Shown one piece after another: positions 46,241-56,196 of a stretch of 64,000 bases of DNA. Under the pieces are notes generated by a model. It was not told where the DNA came from. It was given only the letters and a program-made list of their open reading frames with translations, and ran no database searches. Made by a program: the position numbers and the translations under genes. Positions within the stretch are counted from its first letter, which is position 1; each line of letters begins with the position of its first letter. Source of the DNA: Peribacillus glennii (GTDB lineage Bacteria > Bacillota > Bacilli > Bacillales > DSM-1321); the NCBI RefSeq assembly GCF_003429105.1, contig NZ_QVTD01000001.1, positions 1 to 64,000 of the forward strand, written 5' to 3'.

Positions 46241-46950
46241 TTTTAAAGCCTCCTAAGAATTATCCCAAAATAGTTATATCATACTTAATCATTATATCTC
46301 TCAATCTCAATGAAATGTTTGAACATGTAGTGACTATTTTCGAATTATACGAGTATGGTGTAAATTCATTATAAAAAGCCAACATTTCTGTTGACTTCTT
46401 CTGATTTCTTATGGCTAACCAATGGTTATTTTATCATTCCTATTCTGTTACTGTTACAATTGTATGTGATGAATAAGCGTTTTCCAACTCCATTTACTTC
46501 ATAAACATAGGGCGAATGCCAAGTATTGTCCTTTTCGCTGGCCAGCTTCAGGACTATCTATTTCTATCGGCAGGTTATTACTCGGATTTCATTCATTACA
46601 GGAAATTCTGCCCCGTTAATCAGTACATTCCTACACGATCTCTGACCTTTATATAAACAGAAAAGATGAACTTCACGTCTATTTTTATTATTTTAACCCC
46701 CTATATCTAGAACCTTCTTATATATCCAACAGGATTAATTAATCTCTATTTAATAAAGACAATCAAACCCAATTGTTATTCATAAATATAGTTTTGAATT
46801 GTTTTCTTTTTTTTATAGATATTCATTCCAGTAAGGTATACACATGAAATACTTTAGGATTATGCTTATATATAAAATTAAACTTATTTTTTTAATAAAT
46901 TATTTGTTATAATTTTTATAAAATTCAAATAATAGTAGGAGGATACTTCC
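46241..46950. other. Long intergenic region with a possible decayed frame
   Basis: About 710 AT-rich bases. On the minus strand between about 46480 and 46640 pieces such as VLINGAEFPVMNEIRVIT and LPIEIDSPEAGQRKGQ appear in different frames, which may be a decayed unidentified gene. The right end holds the promoter of the NCS1 permease gene. No intact gene seen. Confidence 0.35.
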
Positions 46951-48390
46951 TTGAGAAACTTTGGAAGCTGGTTTAAAGGACCATCAAACACTTCGAGAAG
47001 TGAAAATATTGAGGATTACGCGATAAAAAAAATTCCTTCTCATTATAGATGGCCAATACCTGCTATTATCTTGGTATTAATCGGAAACTCAACTGCCCTT
47101 TTCTTTTTTACTTTCGGAACTAAGCTTAGTTTTACAGTTGGGTGGCCAATTATGCTGCTACCACTTGGCTATTTATTTATTGGAGCTAGTTTAATAGGGA
47201 TGGTTATGATTCATCTTGCCAGCAAGGAAGGCTTAACGGTTGATATGATGACAAGAGGAATGGGGTTTGGTTATATCGGCTCATCCGTTACATCCTTGAT
47301 CTACGGAATTAACTTTATTTTTTACTTTATTTTAGAAGGAACCATTGTTACAAATGCTATTGCGTTTTCATTTAACCTTACTGTGCATTCCTTTGAAAGT
47401 AATATGATTTTTGCAGGAGTGGGATTATTAAAGCTTGTTCTAGTGTGGTATGGGATGAAGGAACTACAGATTTTCCAAACCTGGGGAGTCCTTATTTATA
47501 GCGCTTTACTGGGAGTAGCCATATATTTGCTCATTACAAATTTTGATGTAGCGGGGCCAAGCCAATGGCTTCCACTTGAACCGATTTCCGTTGATTCTCT
47601 GGGTATGGCTTTTATGTTGGCTAATGGACAAGTTGTTTTTCAAGGATTAATGGCGACCGACTACGCACGTTTTGCTAAAAGCGACACCGGTTATCGGGGG
47701 GGGTTTCTCTGCATGGTGGGCATGTTAGCCCCTATGATCGGAAATATACTGATTGGCCCTCTTTTCGCTTACACTCTTATGTATTCCATGAAAGAAGAAT
47801 CAGCAATGACATTTGCTGATCCTGGTTTTATTTTCCCATTAATAATAGGAGTTTGGGGTACATTCTTTGTACTTATCACGCAAATACGAATCAATGTCAT
47901 GAATCTGTATTCCGCTTCTCTTGCTCTATCAAATTCATTTTCTCTGATATTTAATTTTACTCCTGGGAGACCGTGGTGGATGGTGGCAGTCTATATTTTG
48001 AGTTGCCTTTTCTATGCTGTGAATTTTTTGAATTATATAGATGTTTTCCTCGCCGTTACAGGGATTTTAACAAATACTTGGATTTTAATTATCCTAGTGG
48101 ACCATTTTATTTGTAGAAAATTATTAAACTACGGACCATCAGATTTTATTGAGTACAGGAGACCTTTTTTATACAAATGGAATCCAACTGGAGTATTCTC
48201 TCTTGCCGTCGGAGTGATTGTTGGGGGGGTGGGAATTTTAGAAATTTACCCAATCTATTACTCTTCCTTTTTGGCAATGATTGTGGGATCTTTGCTCCAC
48301 ATTATTTTAACCATAAGTACAAAGGGACAATTTTATTTTACTAGATTTCCAATGGATCGCGAAACGGAATGGAATAAATTTCCCAGATGA
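46951..48390 (+). CDS. NCS1-family permease (purine/cytosine/allantoin type)
   Basis: A 479-residue, 12-helix cation symporter. NCS1 features include IPAIILVLIGNSTALFFFTFGTKL in helix 1, the MTRGMGFGYIGS loop, a substrate-site stretch ANGQVVFQGLMATDYARFAK and ITQIRINVMNLYSASLALSN. The family takes up nucleobases, allantoin, hydantoins and related ureides. TTG at 46951 lies eight bases after AGGAGG. It opens the catabolic region and is followed on the same strand by a small Cys-pair protein and a GntR regulator. Confidence 0.88.
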   Translation: MRNFGSWFKGPSNTSRSENIEDYAIKKIPSHYRWPIPAIILVLIGNSTALFFFTFGTKLSFTVGWPIMLLPLGYLFIGASLIGMVMIHLASKEGLTVDMMTRGMGFGYIGSSVTSLIYGINFIFYFILEGTIVTNAIAFSFNLTVHSFESNMIFAGVGLLKLVLVWYGMKELQIFQTWGVLIYSALLGVAIYLLITNFDVAGPSQWLPLEPISVDSLGMAFMLANGQVVFQGLMATDYARFAKSDTGYRGGFLCMVGMLAPMIGNILIGPLFAYTLMYSMKEESAMTFADPGFIFPLIIGVWGTFFVLITQIRINVMNLYSASLALSNSFSLIFNFTPGRPWWMVAVYILSCLFYAVNFLNYIDVFLAVTGILTNTWILIILVDHFICRKLLNYGPSDFIEYRRPFLYKWNPTGVFSLAVGVIVGGVGILEIYPIYYSSFLAMIVGSLLHIILTISTKGQFYFTRFPMDRETEWNKFPR

Positions 48391-48465
48391 GAAGTCAAAT
48401 AAATTATTCTTTTCTGTATATATATAATATAATAGTTAAAAGAAAATTACTTTAAGGTGTGGTCC

Positions 48466-48657
48466 ATGTTGTACGCGCAGCAATGTGAAGTTTGTCATAA
48501 AAAAATTGAAGGAAATTATATTGAACATACGGCGGGGTTCCCAGAACGCGCGCATGTATTATGTTCTGTTAAATGCTTGCGTCTCTTTCTTCGAATGGAA
48601 GACGACCAACTGGAATACGAAAAAAGTATAGTGAAAGAGATTGATAAAAAGAAATAA
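48466..48657 (+). CDS. Small protein with two Cys pairs (possible zinc-binding)
   Basis: A 63-residue protein with CEVC near residue 8 and CSVKC near residue 38 (C-x2-C and C-x3-C), which could bind one zinc. The C-terminal half is a charged helix. ATG at 48466 follows AAGGTG at six bases. It sits between the permease and the GntR regulator, 14 bases before the latter, so it is probably co-transcribed. No family recognised. Confidence 0.65.
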   Translation: MLYAQQCEVCHKKIEGNYIEHTAGFPERAHVLCSVKCLRLFLRMEDDQLEYEKSIVKEIDKKK

Positions 48658-48671
48658 TAGGAGGTGTTTCG

Positions 48672-49415
48672 ATGCATCTAAATCCTGTTAATAAGAATAA
48701 TCGAATGTTCGAACAAGTTTTAGACCGGATCCAGCAAAGCATCTCATCAGGTATGCTGGCTCCTGGAGATAAGCTAATGACAGAACGGGAATTCGCAAGC
48801 TCGTTGCAAGTTAGCCGTTCCTCTGTCAGGGAGGCATTAAGAATCCTTGAGATTTTCGATGTAATTTCATCCAAGCCAGGTGAGGGAACTACTTTAAAGA
48901 AACCAAATGTTCCGAAAATTCTCACGAAAATCCTACCTTTTCTAACATACCCTCTTGATGAAACAATGGAATTACTTGAATCAAGGAAAATATTAGAGGG
49001 TGGCATCGCAAAGCTTGCTGCAAAGCGAAGGAAAAGTAAAGATTTGCAGAATTTAAAAGAAGCTCTTAACAGAATGGAAAAGACGGAAGATATAGAGGAA
49101 AGAATTCAGGCAGATTTAGATTTTCATTTATTTTTGGCAAAGTCTGCTTACAACAACACGCTTTCAGATATTCTCATTGTTGTTTCGGATGTAGTTAGTA
49201 AAAACTTATATACTACTGGTTTTCAAATTCATACACATGATGCAGCATATCGGGATATATTAAATCAGTATTACCGTATTTATGATGCAGTTGATAGTAA
49301 AAATCCTCAACAAGCTCATTTGGAAATGGAAAATCATTTGGAATATATGGTTGATTTCATAAAAAAATACGCTATCACTAACAACCATTCGGATGAAACC
49401 GCCTTCAATTTTTAA
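48672..49415 (+). CDS. GntR family regulator, FadR/FCD subfamily
   Basis: A 247-residue repressor or activator. N-terminal winged helix: MLAPGDKLMTEREFASSLQVSRSSVREALRILE. The C-terminal all-helical FCD domain (about 85-235) includes LLESRKILEGGIAKLAA, the metal-site ADLDFHLFLAKSAYN and HLEMENHLEYM, so a metal plus a carboxylate ligand is expected. Regulators of this class often bind TTGGTCnGACCAA-like palindromes; three such sites lie upstream of the amide/urea-type ABC operon in this cluster, which makes that operon a likely target. Confidence 0.92.
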   Translation: MHLNPVNKNNRMFEQVLDRIQQSISSGMLAPGDKLMTEREFASSLQVSRSSVREALRILEIFDVISSKPGEGTTLKKPNVPKILTKILPFLTYPLDETMELLESRKILEGGIAKLAAKRRKSKDLQNLKEALNRMEKTEDIEERIQADLDFHLFLAKSAYNNTLSDILIVVSDVVSKNLYTTGFQIHTHDAAYRDILNQYYRIYDAVDSKNPQQAHLEMENHLEYMVDFIKKYAITNNHSDETAFNF

Positions 49416-49447
49416 ATTAGAGGAAATCGGCGGATACCGATTCCTCT
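49414..49447. terminator. Bidirectional terminator
   Basis: Stem TTAGAGGAAATCGG / CCGATTCCTCTAA between the convergent gntR and nitrilase genes. Confidence 0.8.
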
Positions 49448-49457
49448 AAACTCCCTA

Positions 49458-51242
49458 TTAGTTTTTTTGTGGAAAGAGAACTTTACCTTCGATCAAGCCC
49501 TCATTCGTTAACTCCAAACTGATCAGGTCTTTGTAAAAATGTGGTTGTCTCATGAGTACTAAATCTTTTCGCTTTACTACATTTGTTGGGTACGTTGGAT
49601 CTGCATTTGATGTATCGACTTCAATATATGCCAAGCCCTCTTCCTCTATCACGACAGACTCATTCCTTGGATACTTGAATGTTTCCGGCCCAAAGATTCC
49701 ACTTTTTCCGTAAAAGCCCTTTTTACTGTCAAACGCGTTCGCAAAAACTAAATACACGTTATTTTCCCCTGCCCGAACGCGATGCAAATGCCAATGAAGA
49801 GGATCTCCTCCCGTAGGAATAGGGTAATTTTGCGGAACGCTCGTTCCTGGATGTGCTGCTGGCACAGGACTACTCAATAGAGATGGACAAAGAAGAATAT
49901 CACATCCGCGAAGCGCTAATACACGTCCTGCTTCAGGGATTAATGTATCATAACCAATGAGTAAACCAACTCTTCCAACTTTCAAATCAAATATTTTCCA
50001 TTCGTCTCCAGCATTAGCCCAAGTAAGGTCTGTTTCATCAAGATGGATTTTACGATATTTTCCAATAAACCCTTCTGGGCCCGTTAATACAGCTGTATTA
50101 TATAATGAACCATTGTCAATTTCTACTAGCCCAGCAATGATATACATGCGGTGCTTCAAAGACAGTTTTACAAGCTGGTCAGTGCTTTTTCCTGGTACAG
50201 GCTCTGCACTGCTTTCGTCATGAAACATCCCACTAATTGATAGCTCAGGAAATACAATTATTTCTGCTCCATTCTGTTTTGCTTCGCTAGCCAGCTCTTC
50301 GATTTTAGCTAAGTTAGTGCTTTTGTTTGCTCCTGGCATAATCTGGGCAACGGCAACGATCGACTTTTTACCTGTCGGAAATGGCTGATGGCCATAAAGG
50401 CCAAAAAGATCCAAAGGATTCCATGTATAGGAATTGGTCATTATTTCCCTGTACTTTTCAGGTCGTCGATCCTTGATGAGATTTCTTCCGTTGACGTTTT
50501 TGTTTCGGGCTTTATCCAAGTCGATTTCTGCATAGGCAACAGCATCCCCGTTATCAATGACGGCCTGAATTTGTCCTTCTGGATCAATCACACAGCTGCC
50601 TCCACTAAATTTAACCGTACGTTCCCATCCCCAACGATTACTTTCGATTACATAACAGTTGTTTTCAAAGGCTCTATTAATCCAATAAGGCGCAGGGGTA
50701 CGCTCATCCAGCCAGTTGCTAATATGACAGATGACGTCTGCTCCGTGCAGAGCTTGCACACGTGATGTCTCAATAAAATGCATATCCATACAAATTAAAA
50801 TCGCAATTCGTCCAATCGTGGTTTCAAATACCTGGTGGCCCAGCTCTCCATTAACCGCCCATTTTGTTTCAGCAATGTATGGGTGCGTTTTGCGATGTTT
50901 ACCGACAAGGCCTTCTGGGCCGATTAGCGCAGCAGAGTTATAGTATAGATCATTTTCCGGATCCACTTCAGGCATACCGATAACAATATAGCACTGGTAT
51001 TCCTTGGCGAGCTTTTCAAAAATTGCTGTTGTATTCCCTGGGATTGGCTCCACAAATGGTGCGATTTCTTCACGGTTATAAAAACAGTATCCCGTTGTTC
51101 CCATTTCAGGAGTAACAATAAGCTTTGCACCATTTTTGGCACTCTCTTCAACTAAGTTATATAACTTTTTAATATTATCTTCCTTCTGAAATTGTGTAGG
51201 CTCAAATTGTACAGTGGCAGCTTTAAATGATTTGGTAATCAT
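49458..51242 (-). CDS. Double carbon-nitrogen hydrolase (two nitrilase domains, second lacks Cys)
   Basis: A 594-residue fusion of two nitrilase-superfamily domains. Domain 1 (about 1-265) has the full triad: Glu46 in TPEMG, Lys118 in KHRKTH, Cys151 in LICMDMHF. Domain 2 (about 290-570) keeps Glu in FPELSIS and Lys in KYRKIHLDE, but the Cys position is Gly430 in LLIGYDTLIPE (codon 49953-49955, GGT instead of TGT), so it cannot use the usual thioester chemistry. Family members hydrolyse amides, N-carbamoyl compounds or nitriles. Third gene of the sigma-54-led unit. The inactive domain may have a structural or regulatory role. Confidence 0.9.
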   Translation of the reverse strand: MITKSFKAATVQFEPTQFQKEDNIKKLYNLVEESAKNGAKLIVTPEMGTTGYCFYNREEIAPFVEPIPGNTTAIFEKLAKEYQCYIVIGMPEVDPENDLYYNSAALIGPEGLVGKHRKTHPYIAETKWAVNGELGHQVFETTIGRIAILICMDMHFIETSRVQALHGADVICHISNWLDERTPAPYWINRAFENNCYVIESNRWGWERTVKFSGGSCVIDPEGQIQAVIDNGDAVAYAEIDLDKARNKNVNGRNLIKDRRPEKYREIMTNSYTWNPLDLFGLYGHQPFPTGKKSIVAVAQIMPGANKSTNLAKIEELASEAKQNGAEIIVFPELSISGMFHDESSAEPVPGKSTDQLVKLSLKHRMYIIAGLVEIDNGSLYNTAVLTGPEGFIGKYRKIHLDETDLTWANAGDEWKIFDLKVGRVGLLIGYDTLIPEAGRVLALRGCDILLCPSLLSSPVPAAHPGTSVPQNYPIPTGGDPLHWHLHRVRAGENNVYLVFANAFDSKKGFYGKSGIFGPETFKYPRNESVVIEEEGLAYIEVDTSNADPTYPTNVVKRKDLVLMRQPHFYKDLISLELTNEGLIEGKVLFPQKN

Positions 51243-51316
51243 AATTCATCCCTCTTTTCTTTAAATACCGATATCAACATCTTGCCCAGCCATAGTACAA
51301 CAGGGGTTGTTTCGAA

Positions 51317-52777
51317 TTACCATCTAGAAGTAAGCATTTTCCGTCTTGTATAAAATTCCACTCCATCCGGGCCGTTTGCATGCAGATCACCGTAGAAGGA
51401 ATTTTTCCAGCCAGAGAAAGGGAAAAACGCCATTGGAGCAGGGACGCCAACGTTAACGCCTAACATTCCCGCTTCGATGTTTTCTCTGAAGTAGCGAACA
51501 TCACTTCCTTCTTTAGTAAACAAGCAGGCACCGTTTCCGAAATCAGATTGATTCGTTAATTCAATCGCTTTCTCTAAACTGCTCACTCTTATGATTGAAA
51601 GCACTGGTGCGAAGATTTCCTCTTTCCATATTTTCATAGAAGGATCTACCTTATCAAAGATCGTAGGTCCAATAAAATATCCGTTTTGATGGTACGACTC
51701 GTCTTTACGTCCATCACGAACAAGGATCGCTCCTTCTTCCTCTCCGGATTCGATGTATCTCACGGTTCTTTCTTTATGCTCTTGGCGGATGACCGGACCC
51801 AAGAATACATTATCCTCAAGTCCGTTCCCGATTTTAATATGATCTGCCTCGTACTTTAGTTTTTCTAGCAATGGTTCTGCGGCATCACCGACAGCGACTA
51901 CAACAGAGCACGCCATGCATCTTTCACCTGCTGATCCATAGGCTGCATTAATGATGTCTTTCACCGCAGCATCTAAATTAGCGCTTGGCATCACGATGGA
52001 GTGATTCTTAGCTCCTGCCAATGCCTGAACACGCTTTCCATAGCCTGCAGCAGTTTTGTATACATATTCTGCGACTGGTTGAGAGCCAACAAAGGAGATT
52101 GCTTGGACATCTTTATGTTCTAGCAGTCTATTTACGACATCATTGGCGCCGTGAACGATACTTAAAACACCTTTTGGAAGACCTGCTGCTTCAAAAAGCT
52201 CTGCTAAACGATTGGCTAATAAAGGAGTTCTTTCGGATGGCTTAAGAACAAAGGTGTTTCCGCAAGCAATCGAAAGTGGAAACATCCAGCAAGGAACCAT
52301 CATCGGGAAGTTAAATGGAGTGATTCCACCTACGACACCGACAGGATAGCGATACATTCCGGATTCAATATCCGTAGCAATATCTGGAAGCTGTTTCCCC
52401 ATCATTAAGGTAGGTGCCCCTGCAGCGAATTCCACACATTCAATTCCTCGCTGAACTTCGCCATATGCTTCCTTAAAGCTTTTTCCATTCTCTTGAGTGA
52501 TCAATCTTGCAAGTTCATCCCCGTGATTGACTAATAATTGCTGGTACTTGAACAAAACTCGGGCCCGTTTCGGAACAGGAGTCTTGCTCCAGGATTTAAA
52601 TGCTTCCTTTGCAGCTTGGACGGCTGTATCAACATCTTCTTTTGAAGAAATAGGCACTTGGGCCAATTCCTCTCCTGTTGCGGGGTTGGGAACACTTTGG
52701 TATTGATTTGTTTGAGCATCTACCCATTCCCCATTAATATAATTTTTTAGTAGTTTAGTTGTTGTATTGATAGTCAC
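51317..52777 (-). CDS. mmsA: CoA-acylating methylmalonate/malonate-semialdehyde dehydrogenase (MmsA/IolA type)
   Basis: Converts methylmalonate or malonate semialdehyde, with CoA and NAD, to propionyl- or acetyl-CoA. The 486-residue protein has the subfamily pattern: [55 protein letters not shown], catalytic Cys in GERCMACSV, and [10 protein letters not shown]. The GERCMA and the replaced general-base Glu (LAGAKNH) mark CoA-dependent members. GTG at 52777 follows GAGGAG. Placed between an alcohol dehydrogenase and a nitrilase, it would take a C3 or C4 semialdehyde to an acyl-CoA. Confidence 0.92.
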   Translation of the reverse strand: MTINTTTKLLKNYINGEWVDAQTNQYQSVPNPATGEELAQVPISSKEDVDTAVQAAKEAFKSWSKTPVPKRARVLFKYQQLLVNHGDELARLITQENGKSFKEAYGEVQRGIECVEFAAGAPTLMMGKQLPDIATDIESGMYRYPVGVVGGITPFNFPMMVPCWMFPLSIACGNTFVLKPSERTPLLANRLAELFEAAGLPKGVLSIVHGANDVVNRLLEHKDVQAISFVGSQPVAEYVYKTAAGYGKRVQALAGAKNHSIVMPSANLDAAVKDIINAAYGSAGERCMACSVVVAVGDAAEPLLEKLKYEADHIKIGNGLEDNVFLGPVIRQEHKERTVRYIESGEEEGAILVRDGRKDESYHQNGYFIGPTIFDKVDPSMKIWKEEIFAPVLSIIRVSSLEKAIELTNQSDFGNGACLFTKEGSDVRYFRENIEAGMLGVNVGVPAPMAFFPFSGWKNSFYGDLHANGPDGVEFYTRRKMLTSRW

Positions 52778-52866
52778 GACAAATCTCCTCTCGATATATA
52801 AATATTAGAAAAGTAAAACTCATTTATGATAATTATCGGTATGTTCTGAATATTTCAGTGGCGCTA

Positions 52867-54060
52867 TTATACATTTTGTGTTGAGAGAAACTGATAATCA
52901 TAACAAATAAAATATAGCTCTTGTAATTCTTTTTCAGATGGAACGCGTGGATTATTTGCCGGACTTCCACTATTAAGAGCATCATGTGCCATTTTATTGA
53001 TGGCTATGTTAAAGGCTTCTTCATCAATTCCCCAATTTTTAAGGTTAGGGATATTTAAGTTTAAGCAAAGTTTTTTCACTGATTTTACGGCGGCATCTGC
53101 AGCCTCGCTATTTGAGATGAAATCTTTGTGAGGGTCGAAAATTCTTCCTAAGTCTGCTAGCCTGTCGATACACGCTTCTTTACTAAATTCTAATACTGCA
53201 GGTAGCAACATAGCATTCGAATACCCATGTGGTACATGGAACATGGCTCCAATCGGTCTGGACATTCCATGCACTAAGCATACGGAAGCGTTGGAAAAAG
53301 CCATGCCTGCCTGGAGCGATCCTAATGACATCGCTTCACGGGCTTCGATATTGGATCCGTCATTATAGGCATCTTCGAGATGATTAACAATTAGGTTCAT
53401 CGCTGATAAGGCAAGAATATCTGTCAACGGATGGGATAATTTTGAAATATACGCCTCAATTGCATGGCTTAAAGCATCCACTCCTGTTGCAGCTGTTATC
53501 TTTTTTGGTGAGGATAATGTCAGAATAGGATCCACAATGGCAACTGTTGGCATGAAGGCCGGTTGTTTAATCATCATTTTTACATTATTTTCTGTATTTG
53601 TAATCACGGTTACATCTGTTGCTTCTGACCCTGTCCCACCAGTTGTAGGAATGGCAATGTGCGGAATTGCTGGCTTTACTGCCATTTTTCTCCCACCCAT
53701 ATAATCTCCAATGTATCCGCCATTTGCAGCAATTACAGCGATTGCTTTTGCTGTGTCTATACAGCTGCCTCCACCAAGGGAGATAACCAAATCACATTGT
53801 TCATTTTGGAGAATAACTAAAGCCTCATCAACATATTGATCGGTCGGCTCTGATTCTACGCCAATGTAGACTAGGCTTTCAACCCCTTCATCTTGAAGGT
53901 ACTCTCTGCATTGCTTTACATTTCCCAGTTGATCCATGATTTTGTCACTAATGATCAATGCTTTCTTTCCTCTGCTTGCTGATTCCTTGCCGACTCTCTT
54001 AAAAGCATTTTTTCTGTATAAAATTGTCTGTGGAGTTCTAAATGTTGAAGTGGTATCCAT
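52867..54060 (-). CDS. Iron-containing alcohol dehydrogenase
   Basis: NAD(P)-linked group III alcohol dehydrogenase of 397 residues. Cofactor motif GGGSCIDTAKA, TTGGTGSEATDV, and metal ligands Asp and His in VDALSHAIEAY, His in HGMSRPIG and His in VPHGYSNAMLLP. Substrate is an alcohol or hydroxy-acid such as 3-hydroxypropionate, not decidable here. First gene after a sigma-54 promoter; ATG at 54060 follows GAGGAGAG. Confidence 0.93.
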   Translation of the reverse strand: MDTTSTFRTPQTILYRKNAFKRVGKESASRGKKALIISDKIMDQLGNVKQCREYLQDEGVESLVYIGVESEPTDQYVDEALVILQNEQCDLVISLGGGSCIDTAKAIAVIAANGGYIGDYMGGRKMAVKPAIPHIAIPTTGGTGSEATDVTVITNTENNVKMMIKQPAFMPTVAIVDPILTLSSPKKITAATGVDALSHAIEAYISKLSHPLTDILALSAMNLIVNHLEDAYNDGSNIEAREAMSLGSLQAGMAFSNASVCLVHGMSRPIGAMFHVPHGYSNAMLLPAVLEFSKEACIDRLADLGRIFDPHKDFISNSEAADAAVKSVKKLCLNLNIPNLKNWGIDEEAFNIAINKMAHDALNSGSPANNPRVPSEKELQELYFICYDYQFLSTQNV

Positions 54061-54097
54061 TTGGCACTCTCCTCATAATCATTATTATTATCTAAAT

Positions 54098-54115
54098 ATG
54101 CAAGATGTGTGCCAA
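54098..54115 (-). promoter_or_regulatory. Sigma-54 (-24/-12) promoter
   Basis: On the minus strand TTGGCAC-ACATC-TTGCAT matches the sigma-54 consensus YTGGCACGN4TTGCW almost completely, with the GG at -24 and GC at -12 correctly spaced. It lies 38 bases before the alcohol dehydrogenase start, and a sigma-54 activator gene is immediately upstream. Confidence 0.9.
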
Positions 54116-54151
54116 CATAAAATGTGTTTTAACCGTTGCTGTTTTGTTGCT

Positions 54152-54196
54152 TTGTGTAGTGGTTTTCTGATAAATGTAGTCATCGTGTAGGGGTTT
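54152..54196 (-). promoter_or_regulatory. Two direct repeats, probable upstream activator sites
   Basis: On the minus strand AAACCCCTACACGA (54183-54196) and AAACCACTACACAA (54152-54165) are two near-identical copies exactly 31 bases apart, about three helical turns. They lie 37-81 bases upstream of the -24 element, a position where sigma-54 activators bind as oligomers. Activator binding is inferred. Confidence 0.6.
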
Positions 54197-54212
54197 CCCA
54201 ACAAACAATCTA

Positions 54213-56039
54213 CTAAAAGATGTTATGCCTTTTTAACTTTTGGTAAAGAGTAGTTCGATGAATCCCAAGGATTTCAGAGGCTTTCTTTTTGTTTCCTCCT
54301 GCTTCCCTCAGTACGTTGATGATCAATTCTCTTTCCTTATTTTTTCCCACATCCTTCGCCGCCTGTAAAACGGATTGATTAGAGCTGTTATTGGCTGGAT
54401 TAGGTTTGGGCAATAATTTTGGGTCCGTGATATTTTCGGACAAATGACCCTTACTAATGATTTGTCCATCTACGAATGTTACCAGCTGTTCAAGCGTGTT
54501 GATCATTTCTCTTATATTGCCTTTCCAATCATAGTCGACAAAAGCTGTCACTGCTTCCGCAGTAAAGGTTTTTGTAGGTATCTGATATTTTTTGCATAAC
54601 TTTTTTAAATAATTGGATAGCAGAATTGGGATATCATCCTTCCGGTTTCGTAATGGAGGGATATGAAGCTGGATGACATTCAGACGATAATAAAGGTCTT
54701 CTCGAAATAATCCTTGTTCCACCATCGCTTTTAGATCTCTATTTGTAGCAGCGATGATGCGGACATTGATTTTATATTTTTTCAATCCACCAACTCTTTC
54801 AGCCTCTTTTTCTTGAAGAACACGAAGCAGCTTTGATTGCATGAGCAACGGCATTTCACCAATTTCATCTAAAAAGATGGTTCCATTATGTGCGAGTTCG
54901 AATTTTCCTGGTTTTCCTCCTTTTTTTGCTCCGGTAAAAGCTCCTTCTTCATAACCAAACAACTCTGACTCAAATAAAGCTTCAGGAATGGCCCCGCAAT
55001 TCACACTAACAAATGGGCCATTTGACAGTATACTTAAATGGTGAATCCCTTTTGCAAACATTTCTTTTCCTGTGCCACTTTCTCCGGTAATCAGTAGGGT
55101 TGCTAATGTTTTCGCAGCCCTACGGGATAAGCGTTTCACTTTTGAAATTTCCTCGCTTATCCCAAGTATTTGATCAAGCGTGATCTGTTGATTTTCCTCT
55201 TGGCCAAAATGAACGTCTCCCCTGCTGTTTCTTTCCACTACATGATCTTTTTGCAAAGACTCATAGAGTTTATAGACCTCCGATACGCCTTCAAAAATCA
55301 GCATGCCGATTGCCCCAGTAACCCTCCCTTCCTTCCAGATCGGAATGCGGTGCACCACCATGTCTTGGCCCTGTATATTTTGGACTACACCTCGCTCAGG
55401 GATTCCTGATTTAACTGTTAAATGGAGGTTAGTATTGTCAATAACTTCCGTTACGTGTCTTCCAATAGCTCCTTCTCGTTCTATCCCCGTAAAGCGACTA
55501 TAGGCTTCATTGAATTCTACAAGGATTCCGTCCTCATCTACTACGGCAATACCCTCGTAAGCACTCTCCAAAATCGCTTGTAGGACCTCAGCTATATTTC
55601 CCTTTTGCTGGAGCCTTGAAATGAGTAACGAATTCGCATCCAAAATATCTCTTATACCTAAAAAACCTACTACATGATTGTGATCATCGATTACCGGCAG
55701 GCCGCTGTGGGGCATTTTTTTAATATTTAATAATGAATCAGTTGTACGCATACACGAGAAGTTTCTTTTTACAATATTTCTGATTAATATTCCATCAGGA
55801 TTGCCGTTTAACAAATAGGAAATGAGCTTTTTTAAAGTAATCATTCCAAAAAGCTGATTATGTGCATCTATAACAGGCAAACTCTCAATTTGAAGTCTTT
55901 CCATAATTTCAGCGCATTCTCTTAAGGTTTGATGACCCTGAATACAGTATGGATTTGGAGTCATCCAATATTTTGTTTGAAAAATCTCAAAGTTTTTAGA
56001 GTCATGATTATCTATATCGTTCAGATGTTTAATAGACAT
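54213..56039 (-). CDS. Sigma-54-dependent transcriptional activator with CBS and PAS domains
   Basis: A 608-residue enhancer-binding protein. Domains: two CBS units (about 20-150), a PAS domain (about 155-275), an AAA+ domain (about 300-540) with Walker A GESGTGKE, the sigma-54 loop GAFTGAKK, Walker B GTIFLDEIGEM and Arg finger region, and a Fis-type HTH at the C-terminus (AGGNKKKASEILGIHRTTLYQKLKRHN). CBS and PAS suggest sensing of an adenosyl ligand and/or a small molecule. It lies divergent in function but in the same orientation, directly upstream of the sigma-54 promoter it probably controls. Confidence 0.94.
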   Translation of the reverse strand: MSIKHLNDIDNHDSKNFEIFQTKYWMTPNPYCIQGHQTLRECAEIMERLQIESLPVIDAHNQLFGMITLKKLISYLLNGNPDGILIRNIVKRNFSCMRTTDSLLNIKKMPHSGLPVIDDHNHVVGFLGIRDILDANSLLISRLQQKGNIAEVLQAILESAYEGIAVVDEDGILVEFNEAYSRFTGIEREGAIGRHVTEVIDNTNLHLTVKSGIPERGVVQNIQGQDMVVHRIPIWKEGRVTGAIGMLIFEGVSEVYKLYESLQKDHVVERNSRGDVHFGQEENQQITLDQILGISEEISKVKRLSRRAAKTLATLLITGESGTGKEMFAKGIHHLSILSNGPFVSVNCGAIPEALFESELFGYEEGAFTGAKKGGKPGKFELAHNGTIFLDEIGEMPLLMQSKLLRVLQEKEAERVGGLKKYKINVRIIAATNRDLKAMVEQGLFREDLYYRLNVIQLHIPPLRNRKDDIPILLSNYLKKLCKKYQIPTKTFTAEAVTAFVDYDWKGNIREMINTLEQLVTFVDGQIISKGHLSENITDPKLLPKPNPANNSSNQSVLQAAKDVGKNKERELIINVLREAGGNKKKASEILGIHRTTLYQKLKRHNIF

Positions 56040-56114
56040 ACCATTCTCTCCATTCTAGACATTATGAATATAAAATTTTGAGCATTTTAGTACATATTGT
56101 TAAGTGGGAAAAAA

Positions 56115-56153
56115 AATTACCTACGTCTTATAGCAACTGTAGGTAATTTTTTT
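56115..56153. terminator. Terminator of the ABC-amidase operon
   Basis: Stem AATTACCTAC / GTAGGTAATT flanked by A-tract and T-tract, between the amidase gene end and the activator gene. Confidence 0.8.
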
Positions 56154-56196
56154 ACATATTTACTATAGTTAGATAAAACTTTTAGATTTTTAGGTG

